Positions 52,567 to 61,911 are shown, counted from the stretch's first letter. The stretch is DNA of 64,000 bases from Fictibacillus nanhaiensis (GCF_023715445.1 NZ_JAMBOD010000001.1:62001-126000); one strand, 5' to 3'. Translations and numbers: made by a program. Notes: a model not told the origin generated them from the sequence alone.

Positions 52567-53427
52567 ATGGATTCAAAAAAACCTGGTTTAGTGTACACTT
52601 TAAAAGTTAAAAGAGATTCAGATCTGGGCTATGTGTTAGATCTTGAAGATGGGAAAGAAGTACTATTGCACAAAGCAGAAGCGAAAGGCAAATACGCAGA
52701 AGGAGACAGTGCAGAGGTTTTCCTGTATCAAGATCATGAAGGAAGACTGGCTGCTACTGAGACGATTCCTAAAGTAAGACTTGATTCACTAGCCTGGCTT
52801 GAAGTTGCAGGTGTAAATCATAAGTTAGGTGTATTTTTGCATATCGGAATCAAAAAGGATCTTCTTTTATCAAAAGATGATCTTCCTGATTCATGGGATG
52901 AGTGGCCGCATATTGGCGATAAATTATATTCAGGGATGAAGCTTGATAAGAAAGGACGTCTCTTTGCTGACTTAGCTACAGAAGAAGAGATGGTTGAACA
53001 AGCAGAAACCGCAACTGAAGAAGCTTTTAACAAGCAGACGTCTGGTTATGTTTACAAGATAAATGAATCTGGTGCACTGGTTTTTACTGAAGAACAGCAT
53101 ATAGGGTTTATTCATAACGACGAATTAAAGGTCAAGCCACGTCTTGGTCAAAAATTAGGAGCAAGGGTTGCATTCGTCAGGGAAGATGGAAGAATTAATT
53201 TATCTATGAAAGCTAGAAAAGAAGTTGCTTATGTTGAAGATTCAGAACGGATCTATCAATATTTACGTGAGAATAAAGGCCAGATGCCTTTGACTGATAA
53301 ATCATCTCCAGAGGAAATAAAAGAAACATTTCAGATGAGTAAAGCATCATTTAAGCGGGCGCTTGGAAAGCTCATGAAAGAAGAAAAAATTATACAGGAA
53401 AATGGAAAAACCTATCTTCAGATTTAA
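52567..53427 (+). CDS. cvfB: S1-like RNA-binding protein CvfB (YitL-like)
   Basis: This 286-residue protein has three S1-like OB domains and a C-terminal winged helix, as known for CvfB of Staphylococcus and YitL of Bacillus. Motifs include GYVLDLEDGKEVLLHKAEA, LGVFLHIGIKKDLLL, GYVYKINESGALVFTEEQHIGFIH and the winged-helix SKASFKRALGKLMKEEKI. It binds RNA and affects gene expression, with the mechanism unclear. It starts at ATG 52567, preceded by AAAAGGAA. A terminator follows the stop codon. Confidence 0.92.
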   Translation: MDSKKPGLVYTLKVKRDSDLGYVLDLEDGKEVLLHKAEAKGKYAEGDSAEVFLYQDHEGRLAATETIPKVRLDSLAWLEVAGVNHKLGVFLHIGIKKDLLLSKDDLPDSWDEWPHIGDKLYSGMKLDKKGRLFADLATEEEMVEQAETATEEAFNKQTSGYVYKINESGALVFTEEQHIGFIHNDELKVKPRLGQKLGARVAFVREDGRINLSMKARKEVAYVEDSERIYQYLRENKGQMPLTDKSSPEEIKETFQMSKASFKRALGKLMKEEKIIQENGKTYLQI

Positions 53428-53433
53428 TTTCAA

Positions 53434-53463
53434 AAAGGATGTCTCTTATGGGACATCCTTTTC
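53434..53463 (+). terminator. Terminator after cvfB
   Basis: AAAGGATGTC pairs with GACATCCTTT around a loop of about 8 bases, followed by TCTAATTT. Confidence 0.82.
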
Positions 53464-53536
53464 TAATTTGAAATTACCTTGGATTGACGTTTCGTTCATG
53501 GGATAAAATAATTACTGACTGAAAGGTGGTATTCCA

Positions 53537-54958
53537 TTGAATAGAAATTTAGGTTTTTGGGTCTTAACCGCACTCGTAGTTGGTAATATGGTAGGATCCG
53601 GAATATTTATGCTTCCAAGATCTTTAGCTGAAGTAGCTAGTCCCGCAGGTGTAATATCCGCGTGGGTAATAACTGGTCTCGGTGTACTTATGACTGCTTT
53701 GGTTTTTGGAAATTTATCATTAAGAAAACCGGAGCTTAATGGCGGTCCTCAAAACTATGCGAAAGCATTATTTAACGAAAATAGCCAATCCTCATTGTTA
53801 AGCGGATATCTTGTAAGCTGGGGGTATTGGGTGGCAAACTGGTCTGGTAATGTTGCCATTATAACGACGTTCGCAAGTTATTTATCTACTTTTTTCCCAG
53901 TGATGACAAGCTCAAATGCATGGTTTACAATAGTTGGAACAACCGTAACAACTGGCGGTGTAATCACTTTTATTGTTTGTACCGTTTTGCTTTGGGGTGT
54001 TCATTATTTAATTTTGAATGGAATCGAAGGGGCTGGAAAGGTAAATTTTGTTGCAACAGCAGCAAAAGTTTTAGGATTTTTATTATTTCTTCTAGCTTGT
54101 TTGTACGCCTTTCAAAGCAGTAATCTTGTTCCTTTTTATGAACCGGTCGAAGGGGAAGGCGGAGTGGCAAGTGGGTTCTTAAGCCAGATCAATAATGCAG
54201 CCATTGCAACTCTCTGGGCTTTTGTCGGAGTGGAATCTGCGGTTGTATTTTCGACCCGGGCCAAGAAGAAAAGTGATGTTAAAAAAGCAACGATATTAGG
54301 TCTATTAATTGCACTCGCGCTTTATTTAAGTATTACTCTTTTAGTAATGGGAGCTTTACCGCAAAATGAGCTGGTTTTATCGCAAAAACCGCTGGTGGAT
54401 GCTTTGATGGTTGCGATTGGCCCTTCAGGCAGCATGATTATGGCATTGTTGGGAGTTATCTCTTTAATAGGAGCGACAATTGGCTGGGTTCTTCTTTCCG
54501 CTGAGGTGCCTTTCCAGGCTGCACAGCAAAGGATGTTTATTCCGGCTTTTTTAAAGGAAAATAAAAAAGGAGCTCCTGTTTTTTCTTTATGGGTTACTAA
54601 CTTATGTACACAACTCTTTTTATTCTCTGTCGTTTCACAATCGATGGCTCAAGCTTTTGATTTTATGATTTTCATAGCGACTCTTGCCTTTTTAGTACCA
54701 TATATCGTCGCATCCCTCTATCAACTGAAGATTGTTATAAAAGGGGAGACGTATGAAGAAGCAAGCAGCAAAAGAACAACGGACGGCATCATTGCCGGAC
54801 TTGCAGCTGTTTATTCAATCTGGGTCATATATGCAGGTACGGCAGATATCAAAACATTCTTATTTGGGGTTATACTTCTTGCGTCAGGCATTTTGTTCTA
54901 TCCGCTCGTTCCGAAAAAAGCGGATACAACTACAAGAGAAAAACCGGCTGATGAATAG
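53537..54958 (+). CDS. Amino-acid permease (APC superfamily, basic amino acid antiporter-like)
   Basis: This 473-residue transporter has 12-13 membrane helices. The N-terminus VGNMVGSGIFMLPRSLAEVASPAGVISAW is the substrate-binding first helix of APA-type permeases, which are often arginine/ornithine or lysine antiporters. NGGPQNYAKALFN and TLWAFVGVESAVVFS are also typical. It starts at TTG 53537 with AAAGGTGG before it. A charged C-terminal tail (KKADTTTREKPADE) ends in the cytoplasm. The lysine-related cluster is 11 kb away, so a lysine role is possible but unproved. Confidence 0.87.
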   Translation: MNRNLGFWVLTALVVGNMVGSGIFMLPRSLAEVASPAGVISAWVITGLGVLMTALVFGNLSLRKPELNGGPQNYAKALFNENSQSSLLSGYLVSWGYWVANWSGNVAIITTFASYLSTFFPVMTSSNAWFTIVGTTVTTGGVITFIVCTVLLWGVHYLILNGIEGAGKVNFVATAAKVLGFLLFLLACLYAFQSSNLVPFYEPVEGEGGVASGFLSQINNAAIATLWAFVGVESAVVFSTRAKKKSDVKKATILGLLIALALYLSITLLVMGALPQNELVLSQKPLVDALMVAIGPSGSMIMALLGVISLIGATIGWVLLSAEVPFQAAQQRMFIPAFLKENKKGAPVFSLWVTNLCTQLFLFSVVSQSMAQAFDFMIFIATLAFLVPYIVASLYQLKIVIKGETYEEASSKRTTDGIIAGLAAVYSIWVIYAGTADIKTFLFGVILLASGILFYPLVPKKADTTTREKPADE

Positions 54959-54968
54959 CCGGTTTTTT
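54939..54968. terminator. Bidirectional terminator between the permease and the symporter genes
   Basis: AAACCGGCT / AGCCGGTTT with an 8-base loop, A-run before and T-run after. It overlaps the permease stop codon. Confidence 0.88.
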
Positions 54969-54975
54969 CATATCA

Positions 54976-56517
54976 TTATGCACCTTTACGCAGACCAGAT
55001 CCTGTGTTAGCTTTTACTAATATTTCATTAAACTTGTCTGCATCAGATGGTTTAGAAAATATCGTTCCTAAAATAGCACCTAAGAAACCAAGAGGAATTG
55101 AAATAATCCCAGGATTTGCTAGAGGAAAGATAGCTTCTCCGGTTAAAATGGCAGCACCCTCAACTGGAGACCACACACTTGGTGACAGTGCTACAAGAAT
55201 AAGAGAACTTAATAACCCAACCAGCATTCCTGATACAGCACCTGCCGTGTTAAAACGCTTCCAAAAAATCGTTAATAGGATGATTGGCAGATTTGCGCTG
55301 GCCGCGACTGCGAATGCAAGAGATACTAAAAAGGCAACGTTTAATTTTTGTGCGAATAAAGCTAAAATGATGGATAATATCGCAACACCTACTGATGCCC
55401 ATTTCGCTGCTTTCATCTGTTCCTTTTCTGTAGCATTTCCTTTTCTAACGATGTGTGTATAAAAATCATGGGCAAAAGCTGATGCGGCTGATAAAACAAG
55501 ACCGGCAACTACAGCAAGGATTGTAGCGAATGCAACAGCAGAAACGAATGCGAATAAGAATTCTCCACCTAAAACCTGAGCCAGAAGAGGTGCTGCCATA
55601 TTACCAGCGGCATTTGCAGCTACAATGTTATCTTGACCAACAAAAGCTGCGGCACCGAAACCTAAAAAGATTGTCATAATGTAAAATGCACCAATTAACC
55701 ACGTCGCATATACCACAGACTTTCTTGCGGTTGGTGCATCTTTAACAGTGAAGAAACGGATTAAGATATGCGGAAGACCAGCAGTTCCTAAAACGAGTGC
55801 TAAGTTTAAAGAAATGGTATCAAGCGGATCTTTAAACTTATTACCTGGATTTAAGAATGATTCACCTAACGGAGTAGCGGCTTTGACCTGACTGAACATT
55901 TCTGTAAAACTGAACCCAAACTTCGCGAATACCATAACAGAAATGATAAATGTCCCAATCATTAAAAGTACTGCTTTTACAATCTGAACCCATGAGGTAG
56001 CTGTCATACCTCCAAAAACAACATAAACCGTCATAAGCACTCCAACGATTAAAACCGAATAGATGTAATCAATTCCAAGCAGTAATTTTATAAGGGCACC
56101 TGCACCTACAAGCTGTGCAACCATGTAAAACGTGGAAATAGCCATGGTATTTAATGCGGCAACACCCCGGACTTTTTTATCATTAAATCTAGCAGCGATC
56201 ATATCTGCCATCGTATATTTTCCTAAATTTCTAAGCGGTTCGGCAACTAAGTACAACACAACTAGATAAGCTACAAGAAAACCAATACTATAAAAGAAAC
56301 CATCAAAACCAGCCAATGCAATAGATCCGGCAATACCTAAGAATGAAGCGGCAGACATGTAATCACCAGCAATGGCCAGTCCATTTTGCATTCCAGTCAG
56401 ACCGCCATCGGCAGTATAAAAATCACTAGTTGTTTTCGTCTTTTTCGAAGCAAAATATGTAATAACAAGGGTGAGGGCGACGATTGCTAAAAACAAGGAA
56501 AATGCTGTGCCATTCAT
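54976..56517 (-). CDS. Solute:sodium symporter, acetate-type (ActP-like)
   Basis: This 513-residue sodium/solute symporter has about 13 helices. It has DFYTADGGLTGMQNGLAIAGDYMSAASFLG, where the N-terminal helix break binds Na+, and GTAGLPHILIRFFTVKDAPTARKS, both typical of ActP/MctC symporters for acetate and short acids. The start overlaps the stop of the DUF485 gene by four bases, the usual order in this pair. Acetate or propionate would be the substrate by family. A terminator shared with the permease gene follows. Confidence 0.9.
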   Translation of the reverse strand: MNGTAFSLFLAIVALTLVITYFASKKTKTTSDFYTADGGLTGMQNGLAIAGDYMSAASFLGIAGSIALAGFDGFFYSIGFLVAYLVVLYLVAEPLRNLGKYTMADMIAARFNDKKVRGVAALNTMAISTFYMVAQLVGAGALIKLLLGIDYIYSVLIVGVLMTVYVVFGGMTATSWVQIVKAVLLMIGTFIISVMVFAKFGFSFTEMFSQVKAATPLGESFLNPGNKFKDPLDTISLNLALVLGTAGLPHILIRFFTVKDAPTARKSVVYATWLIGAFYIMTIFLGFGAAAFVGQDNIVAANAAGNMAAPLLAQVLGGEFLFAFVSAVAFATILAVVAGLVLSAASAFAHDFYTHIVRKGNATEKEQMKAAKWASVGVAILSIILALFAQKLNVAFLVSLAFAVAASANLPIILLTIFWKRFNTAGAVSGMLVGLLSSLILVALSPSVWSPVEGAAILTGEAIFPLANPGIISIPLGFLGAILGTIFSKPSDADKFNEILVKANTGSGLRKGA

Positions 56518-56849
56518 GAGGAAACCTCCTTGTCCATTTCATTAATAACTTTTTCTGCAAGTTCATCAAATCGTTTTGCTCTTTTGGTATAGATCATACA
56601 TAGTGCCCAAGTCATAATAAATTGGGCAAAGGCAAAGATCCATGCCCACGAAATATCACCGATAGCCTTGTTGTTCAATACATCGGTGTACGCGGTAAGG
56701 ATGGGAAGACTGAAATAAAACAGTAAAAAAAACAAGGTCATAGGCAAGATAAAACGTTTTTTCTCTTCCATTAGCTGTTTAAAATAAGCGGATTGCACAA
56801 CTTCACTATACCTTGGTTGCTCATAATTTTGCTGTTTTTTAGGTAACAA
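56514..56849 (-). CDS. DUF485 membrane protein (symporter partner)
   Basis: This 111-residue protein has two membrane helices (about 37-58 and 70-95) and the DUF485 sequence KRFILPMTLFFLLFYFSLPIL. It always accompanies ActP-type symporters and may help assembly or transport. It starts at minus-strand ATG 56849 behind GGAGGAAG. It overlaps the symporter gene by four bases. The exact role is unknown. Confidence 0.9.
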   Translation of the reverse strand: MLPKKQQNYEQPRYSEVVQSAYFKQLMEEKKRFILPMTLFFLLFYFSLPILTAYTDVLNNKAIGDISWAWIFAFAQFIMTWALCMIYTKRAKRFDELAEKVINEMDKEVSS

Positions 56850-57065
56850 AAGAACTTCCTCCTTTATTCATATAGGGTAGAACGATTAATCCGCCGGCCC
56901 CCTTTCTGAATAATTTTTATTTTCAGATATTTGTAGCATTACTTATTATAAACTTAATTCCTTTTTCATTTCAATCAAACAACTTACTTATTGTTTAGAA
57001 GGAATATATGATGTAGTTTGCGTATTATTAAATAAGGGCAAAAACAGAGAAGAGGTGCATACATC

Positions 57066-57746
57066 ATGAGTGTTGTCTTAGTGAAACTAGGAATTTCCGC
57101 ATTTTTCGGATTAATTATCGGTATTGAACGCGAATTAAAAAACAAGCCAGTCGGACTAAAAACCAGCCTTGTCATCTCAATAAGCAGTTGTTTGCTCACA
57201 ATTGTAAGTATTGAGTCAGCAGAACAATTCTCTACCGTATCAGGACAAACCGTTATGGATCCTATGCGTCTTGCAGCTCAAATCGTGAGTGGTATCGGTT
57301 TTCTTGGTGCAGGCGTCATATTAAGAAGGAGCAATGATGTAATTTCCGGCTTAACTACGGCAGCAATGATTTGGGGAGCTTCAGGTTTAGGAATTGCAGC
57401 AGGTGCAGGGTTTTATAAAGAGGCGGCCGCTGGTGCATTATTAATTTTAATCAGTGTAGAATTAATACCATTAGTTATGAAGTGGATTGGACCGAAAGCA
57501 TTAAGGCAAATCGATGTAAAATTAAAGCTGATCGTAGAGCCACAAACAAATATGAGTGAGGTTATGAAACAGATTAATGAACTAAATGTAAGAATCGTCA
57601 ATGTAAGAATAAAGGACCTGGAGAATGATAATCGAAAAATGGAAATGGCTGCTTCTATCTATGAGAAGAGGTATACAACAGACTTGTATGACGATGTAAA
57701 AAAAATTCATGGGATACGAAGTGTTGAAATTGAAACACTTGATTAA
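57066..57746 (+). CDS. MgtC/SapB-family membrane protein
   Basis: This 226-residue protein has five membrane helices in the first 140 residues and a soluble, ACT-like C-terminal domain (about 148-226). Signature parts are GLIIGIEREL, KTSLVISISSCLL, DPMRLAAQIVSGIGFLGAG and GLTTAAMIWGASGLGIAAGAG. MgtC proteins influence Mg2+ and ATP balance and virulence in some bacteria; in others they are simply part of Mg2+ stress. It starts at ATG 57066 behind AAGAGGTG. The next gene follows after 12 bases, so they may be one operon. Confidence 0.9.
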   Translation: MSVVLVKLGISAFFGLIIGIERELKNKPVGLKTSLVISISSCLLTIVSIESAEQFSTVSGQTVMDPMRLAAQIVSGIGFLGAGVILRRSNDVISGLTTAAMIWGASGLGIAAGAGFYKEAAAGALLILISVELIPLVMKWIGPKALRQIDVKLKLIVEPQTNMSEVMKQINELNVRIVNVRIKDLENDNRKMEMAASIYEKRYTTDLYDDVKKIHGIRSVEIETLD

Positions 57747-57758
57747 TAGGAGGATTAT

Positions 57759-58331
57759 ATGAAGGCTTTAGTTGTTATTGACTATACAAATGATTTTGTG
57801 GCGGAGGAAGGTAAACTAACATGCGGAAAACCAGGTCAGGAGATAGAAGAACGAATTTCTGCGATTACTAAAGAATTTATTAATAATGAGGATTATGTTG
57901 TATTTGCAGTTGACGTGCATGATGAAAATGATCCCTATCATCCAGAGAGCAAATTGTTCCATCCTCATAATATCAGAAATACCGAGGGGAGAGATCTATT
58001 TGGAAAGCTGAAGGATGTCTATATTGAAAATATGGCTAAATCCGAAAGGAATATGCTATGGCTGGATAAAACGAGATACAGTGCTTTTGCAGGAACTAAT
58101 CTTGAAATGAAGCTAAGAGAGAGAAACATACAAGAAGTACATCTGACAGGAGTATGCACGGATATATGTGTCTTACATACTGCTGTTGATGCTTACAATA
58201 AAGGATTTTCAATCGTGATCCACGAGGATGCTGTCCAAAGCTTCAGTCAGCCGGGACATGAATGGGCGCTGTCACATTTTAAGAATACTCTAGGGGCATT
58301 AGTTGTCAGTAAAAACAATAGTCTTGTATAA
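57759..58331 (+). CDS. Isochorismatase-family cysteine hydrolase (nicotinamidase-like)
   Basis: This 190-residue enzyme has the catalytic triad of the family: Asp in VIDYTNDFV (Asp8), Lys in LDKTRYSAF and Cys in GVCTDICVLHT (second Cys). VFAVDVHDENDPYHPE fits the metal-binding site of nicotinamidase, which makes nicotinic acid from nicotinamide. It starts at ATG 57759 behind TAGGAGG. Metal site and size favour a nicotinamidase-like amide hydrolase, but other isochorismatase-family reactions cannot be excluded. A terminator follows. Confidence 0.88.
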   Translation: MKALVVIDYTNDFVAEEGKLTCGKPGQEIEERISAITKEFINNEDYVVFAVDVHDENDPYHPESKLFHPHNIRNTEGRDLFGKLKDVYIENMAKSERNMLWLDKTRYSAFAGTNLEMKLRERNIQEVHLTGVCTDICVLHTAVDAYNKGFSIVIHEDAVQSFSQPGHEWALSHFKNTLGALVVSKNNSLV

Positions 58332-58335
58332 AAGA

Positions 58336-58374
58336 AGGAGATGTCTCAAAACGGGGCATCTCCTCAAATTTTTA
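58336..58374. terminator. Terminator between the hydrolase and the SDR gene
   Basis: AGGAGATGTC pairs with GGCATCTCCT (one G-T pair) and is followed by CAAATTTTTA. Confidence 0.75.
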
Positions 58375-58375
58375 T

Positions 58376-59446
58376 TTAATATCTTTTAAGTGTGGCGTCA
58401 GCAGCATATTCTTTGTAATAACGGACAATAGCTGGAACATATTCCTCGAAAGGAGGACATGCAATACCCGTACCTTTAAGATCCTGCACTAAATTGGTGG
58501 TATCGTATTCTGCTTCATGAGAAAAGTAAGAAAGTGTTTCTCTTGGCACACCCAGCCATCTTGAAATAAAAGCTACGGATAGCATTCGATCTGCAATGAA
58601 TTTTGGAAGATACCAGTTTGGATTTTTACCAATAAGCTCCTTGCAAATTAATGTATACGCATCATGAATTTTTGGTGAAGATGGACTTAAAAGATGATAC
58701 GTTTTTGATTCTCCTCTGAGATCGTGCAACAAAAAAACAGATGCCTTCACAATAAAGTCTACTGGAACAAGGTGGATCTTTGAAGCAGTACGTCCAATAT
58801 ATGGGATGGGAAGAGCAGACAGCTTACTTAAAAATTGCATCATAAAGTAAGGCCCATCAAATTTTATTGTTTCACCTGTAATTGAATCACCAACAATAAT
58901 CCCTGGCCTTATAATAGTGATCGGCAGTTCATTCATATACATACGCACTCTTCGTTCGGCTTCATGTTTGGTTTGCTCATAATAATTTCGAAAACCAGCT
59001 GGTTCACACAAACTAGATTCTAATATTAGTCCTTTTTCGTTTCCTGATACATATGCGGTGCTGTAATAACAAAATCGTTTAAGATTCTTGCAAACTTTTA
59101 CGAACTCAATTATGTGTTCTGTTCCTAACACATTACAAGAATAAGAAGGAGTAAAAGCTGCTGTTAAATCATACAAAGCTGCAAGATGTATACAATGGGT
59201 AACCTTATCAGATATTTCGCTTCTTAAGCATTCAGGTATGCCAAGACCTTTTTTAGTGATATCTCCCTCTACGAGAAAAATATTATCATTATCACCAATC
59301 TTCGTTTCAGCAAGTTCTCTTTCTTTCTTTAGAATAAGTAAATAAAATTGAGAGGAAGGATACTTTTCGCGAAGGTCTGTTAAGAGTTTTGTAGCTATAA
59401 AGCCTGGATAACCAGTGATAAAATAAGTATGTTCCACAATAAGCAC
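58376..59446 (-). CDS. NAD(P)-dependent SDR protein, thioester-reductase-like
   Basis: This 356-residue extended short-chain dehydrogenase has the nucleotide site TGYPGFIATKLL at the N-terminus, and YYSTAYVSG and YEQTKHEAER as the catalytic Tyr-x3-Lys region. THCIHLAALYDL and ITIIRPGIIVGDS are also seen. The overall layout recalls the terminal thioester reductase domain and fatty acyl-CoA reductases. A stand-alone enzyme of this type could reduce an acyl thioester or act on a sugar nucleotide. It starts at minus-strand ATG 59446. It is divergent from a second Rossmann-fold protein gene. Confidence 0.8.
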   Translation of the reverse strand: MLIVEHTYFITGYPGFIATKLLTDLREKYPSSQFYLLILKKERELAETKIGDNDNIFLVEGDITKKGLGIPECLRSEISDKVTHCIHLAALYDLTAAFTPSYSCNVLGTEHIIEFVKVCKNLKRFCYYSTAYVSGNEKGLILESSLCEPAGFRNYYEQTKHEAERRVRMYMNELPITIIRPGIIVGDSITGETIKFDGPYFMMQFLSKLSALPIPYIGRTASKIHLVPVDFIVKASVFLLHDLRGESKTYHLLSPSSPKIHDAYTLICKELIGKNPNWYLPKFIADRMLSVAFISRWLGVPRETLSYFSHEAEYDTTNLVQDLKGTGIACPPFEEYVPAIVRYYKEYAADATLKRY

Positions 59447-59500
59447 CAGCCTGTCTAAAATTATTAATATATTTTTTTCAAATCAGAAGGGATCATAGAT

Positions 59501-60163
59501 ATGAATAAAAAAACAGTTATCGTCGCAGGATCAAGCGGTCTGGTTGGAAGTGAAGCTGTTAAACTGCTACTTGACGACTCCTCGTATGAAGAGGTAATTC
59601 TGCTTGTCAGAAAAAAGTCTGAAATCAACCATCCAAAGGTAAAAGAAATTCTTTTTAATTTTAACAGTTCAGAGTATCACATCGAAAACATTCAAGCTGA
59701 CAGTATGTTCATCTGTATCGGTACAACGATGAAAAAGGCGCAAACAAAAGAAGCGTTTAAAGAAATTGACCTTAACATTCCTGTAAAGCTTGCTAAATTA
59801 GCGAAAAAGTTATCCGTACGAAAAGTTTCCGTCATATCTGCAATGGGGGCTGAATTACACTCATCATTCTTTTACAACAGAGTTAAAGGAGAGTTAGAAA
59901 CTCAAATCATTTCGCTGAATCTCCCAAGTGTCATTTTAATAAGACCTTCATTATTAATTGGACACCGTGAAGAAATAAGATTTGGAGAAAGGGTTGCTGA
60001 AAAGGTTTATAAAGTACTGCCTATTATCTACCCTAAAAAATATCAGCCGATTGAAGCCAGCCGTGTTGCTATAGCTATGATTAAAGCAGATTCTGATACT
60101 GACAACCGAAAAGTAACCATTATAGAAAATTCCATGATACATGAGTTAAGCAGAAACAGTTAA
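59501..60163 (+). CDS. NAD(P)-binding oxidoreductase-like protein (atypical SDR)
   Basis: This 220-residue Rossmann-fold protein has VIVAGSSGLVGSEAVKLLLDD at the N-terminus as its nucleotide site, and CIGTTMKKAQTKEAF and VSVISAMGAE further on. It resembles atypical SDRs of the HTATIP2/YraR type, which have lost the usual Tyr-x3-Lys pair. A YNRVKGELE block is present near 129-137. It starts at ATG 59501 behind AGAAGGGAT. The reaction is unknown. It is divergent from the thioester-reductase-like gene and may share control with it. Confidence 0.8.
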   Translation: MNKKTVIVAGSSGLVGSEAVKLLLDDSSYEEVILLVRKKSEINHPKVKEILFNFNSSEYHIENIQADSMFICIGTTMKKAQTKEAFKEIDLNIPVKLAKLAKKLSVRKVSVISAMGAELHSSFFYNRVKGELETQIISLNLPSVILIRPSLLIGHREEIRFGERVAEKVYKVLPIIYPKKYQPIEASRVAIAMIKADSDTDNRKVTIIENSMIHELSRNS

Positions 60164-60228
60164 AAAAAAGGCTTGTTTACGTTATAATAACATTGTATGT
60201 AAATGATTCGTTTTCAGGAGGAATACTT

Positions 60229-60657
60229 ATGAATGCCTATGAAGAATATATGAAACAAATGGCACAGCCCATGAGAGATGAATTAACTCGTGCTGGTTTT
60301 GAAGAATTAAAGACACCAGAAGAAGTTAATTATTTTATGCAAGAAACAGAAGGAACTGCTCTTGTAGTCATTAACTCGGTATGCGGCTGTGCGGCAGGAC
60401 TGGCTCGTCCAGTAGCTATTGCGTCTCAAAATCACTCTGTTAAACCGGAACAATTTGTGACTGTATTTGCAGGACAAGATAAAGAAGCAACTGCTCAGAT
60501 GAGAGAATTCTTTGGTGATATTCCTCCATCTTCTCCTTCAATGGCACTTTTGAAAGATGGAAAAGTTGTACATTTTATCCACAGACACAATATTGAAAAT
60601 CATGCCCCAGAGGAAATTCTTGAAAACCTACTGGGAGCTTATGATGAACATTGTTAA
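60229..60657 (+). CDS. Bacilliredoxin BrxA/BrxB (YphP/YqiW family)
   Basis: Bacilliredoxin removes bacillithiol from mixed disulfides on proteins. The 142-residue protein has the CGC active site (Cys52, Cys54) in NSVCGCAAGLARP. The N-terminus MNAYEEYMKQMAQPMRDEL fits both B. subtilis BrxA and BrxB, and I could not decide between them. It starts at ATG 60229 behind CAGGAGG. An in-frame upstream extension lacks support. A terminator follows. The presence of this gene implies bacillithiol in the organism. The Cys residues are ordinary codons, not Sec. Confidence 0.92.
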   Translation: MNAYEEYMKQMAQPMRDELTRAGFEELKTPEEVNYFMQETEGTALVVINSVCGCAAGLARPVAIASQNHSVKPEQFVTVFAGQDKEATAQMREFFGDIPPSSPSMALLKDGKVVHFIHRHNIENHAPEEILENLLGAYDEHC

Positions 60658-60716
60658 AAAATTAGTAATATTAAACACAATTAAATACTAACAAATGATT
60701 TTTTAGCAGTAACGAA

Positions 60717-60750
60717 AAAAGAGAAGCGAATCCGCTTCTCTCTTTTTTTA
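60717..60750. terminator. Bidirectional terminator after the bacilliredoxin gene
   Basis: GAGAAGCG-AATC-CGCTTCTC, a perfect 8-bp stem flanked by A- and T-runs. Confidence 0.88.
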
Positions 60751-60763
60751 TAAAATAATGACA

Positions 60764-61000
60764 TTAATGGGATGATGAAGACTCATCTCTGTCACAAAAG
60801 TCGTCTTTACCATGAAAAGCAGTAGCACCGATAATGATCAATAGTATGAAAAGTACAACAATAATTAGGAAACCGCAGCCATATCCATGACCATGGTCAT
60901 AGCCACCGCCATAACCACCATGAATTGGCATGTTAGCTATTGGTTTCATACCGATATTCATATTGTCACCATAAGGAATATTCATTTTCTTATTTTCCAT
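60764..61000 (-). CDS. YjcZ-like small sporulation membrane protein
   Basis: This 78-residue protein has a Gly/Tyr/His-rich middle (HGGYGGGYDHGHGYGCG) followed by one hydrophobic helix, FLIIVVLFILLIIIGATAF. This is the hallmark of YjcZ-type small proteins that are abundant in Bacillus spores. The N-terminal 30 residues (MENKKMNIPYGDNMN) are longer than in most members. The tail is acidic and Ser-rich. It starts at minus-strand ATG 61000 behind GGAGGGA. Function is unknown; an envelope or coat-associated role in sporulation is assumed. Confidence 0.8.
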   Translation of the reverse strand: MENKKMNIPYGDNMNIGMKPIANMPIHGGYGGGYDHGHGYGCGFLIIVVLFILLIIIGATAFHGKDDFCDRDESSSSH

Positions 61001-61147
61001 TTCAGTCCCTCCAAAATTTAAGTATAGGTCAACGTCACATTACACCATATGACCGAAACACCTAAACCGACACGGACAAATGCGGAGTTTTTAATGAAAT
61101 CGCCTGTACTTTTTTAGGAGAAGAGCCTATTTTTAAAAAAACATAAG

Positions 61148-61174
61148 AAAAAACCGTTCTGTTTTTAGAACGGT
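61148..61174 (-). terminator. Terminator after plsY
   Basis: ACCGTTCT / AGAACGGT with a GTTTTT loop. On the minus strand a T-run follows (the A-run at 61148-61153). Confidence 0.85.
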
Positions 61175-61176
61175 CA

Positions 61177-61761
61177 TTAAATCCATTTAACTTTTGGTTC
61201 TGTTTTCTTAGCGATTCTGACTATATTTTGTCTATGTCTGTACAATAAAAAGATGGTAAACCCCATCAAGATATATGTTGTAATAGTATCGGCCAGAAAA
61301 AGACTTAACACTACCGAAGCTATACCGGCCATGATCGAAGAAAGTGATACATATTTACTTATGTATAAAGATAAAAAGAATGTAAGCAGGACTAATAGAA
61401 ATAACAACGGCTCTGCAAACAATAATACTCCGCCAGAAGTCGCAACCGCTTTTCCGCCCTTAAATTTTGCGAATACCGGATAACAGTGCCCAATAACAGC
61501 AGGGATTCCTGCAACCAATGGATGAAGGTCTGCATTTAACAAAACGGGCAAGCTGGCTGCCAGCGTTCCCTTCAAAACATCTGCAGCAGATACAATGAAT
61601 CCTGCTTTTTTCCCTAAGGTTCGAAATGTATTCGTTCCACCTAAATTTCCGCTTCCATGCTGGCGAATGTCAATTCCATAACCCAGTTTTCCTACTAAGA
61701 GTGCAAAGGGGATAGAGCCTAGTAAATAGGAAAGAAGAATAATAATTACTGTTTCAATCAT
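61177..61761 (-). CDS. plsY: Glycerol-3-phosphate acyltransferase PlsY
   Basis: PlsY moves an acyl group from acyl-phosphate to glycerol-3-phosphate, the first step of phospholipid synthesis. The 194-residue protein has five helices and three conserved motifs: [15 protein letters not shown] (GSGN.GATN type, with GG in place of GA), [18 protein letters not shown] and the C-terminal [10 protein letters not shown]. It starts at minus-strand ATG 61761. In B. subtilis plsY (yneS) lies in the same general region as citB and the yne genes, but here it is far from them. Confidence 0.94.
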   Translation of the reverse strand: MIETVIIILLSYLLGSIPFALLVGKLGYGIDIRQHGSGNLGGTNTFRTLGKKAGFIVSAADVLKGTLAASLPVLLNADLHPLVAGIPAVIGHCYPVFAKFKGGKAVATSGGVLLFAEPLLFLLVLLTFFLSLYISKYVSLSSIMAGIASVVLSLFLADTITTYILMGFTIFLLYRHRQNIVRIAKKTEPKVKWI

Positions 61762-61885
61762 ATAAACACCTCTGAATATAAAACTAGCTAATTCTTATTA
61801 TAGGACATATTGTTTTAATTTCCCACTATTGTTTAAAGAAAGCCCGGTTGGCAACAAGCCTTATTCGTTAATGATAGTGTGAAAA

Positions 61886-61911
61886 ACGGCACCCTTAAAG
61901 CAGGGTGCCGC
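61886..61911 (-). terminator. Terminator at the 3' end of the MMPL transporter gene
   Basis: CGGCACCCT / AGGGTGCCG with a 6-base loop. On the minus strand it is followed by TTTTTC. The stop codon lies inside the hairpin. Confidence 0.8.

Noticed and set aside
60229..60657. Possible selenocysteine in the bacilliredoxin CGC site
   Set aside because: Both cysteine codons are TGC/TGT and there is no in-frame TGA.
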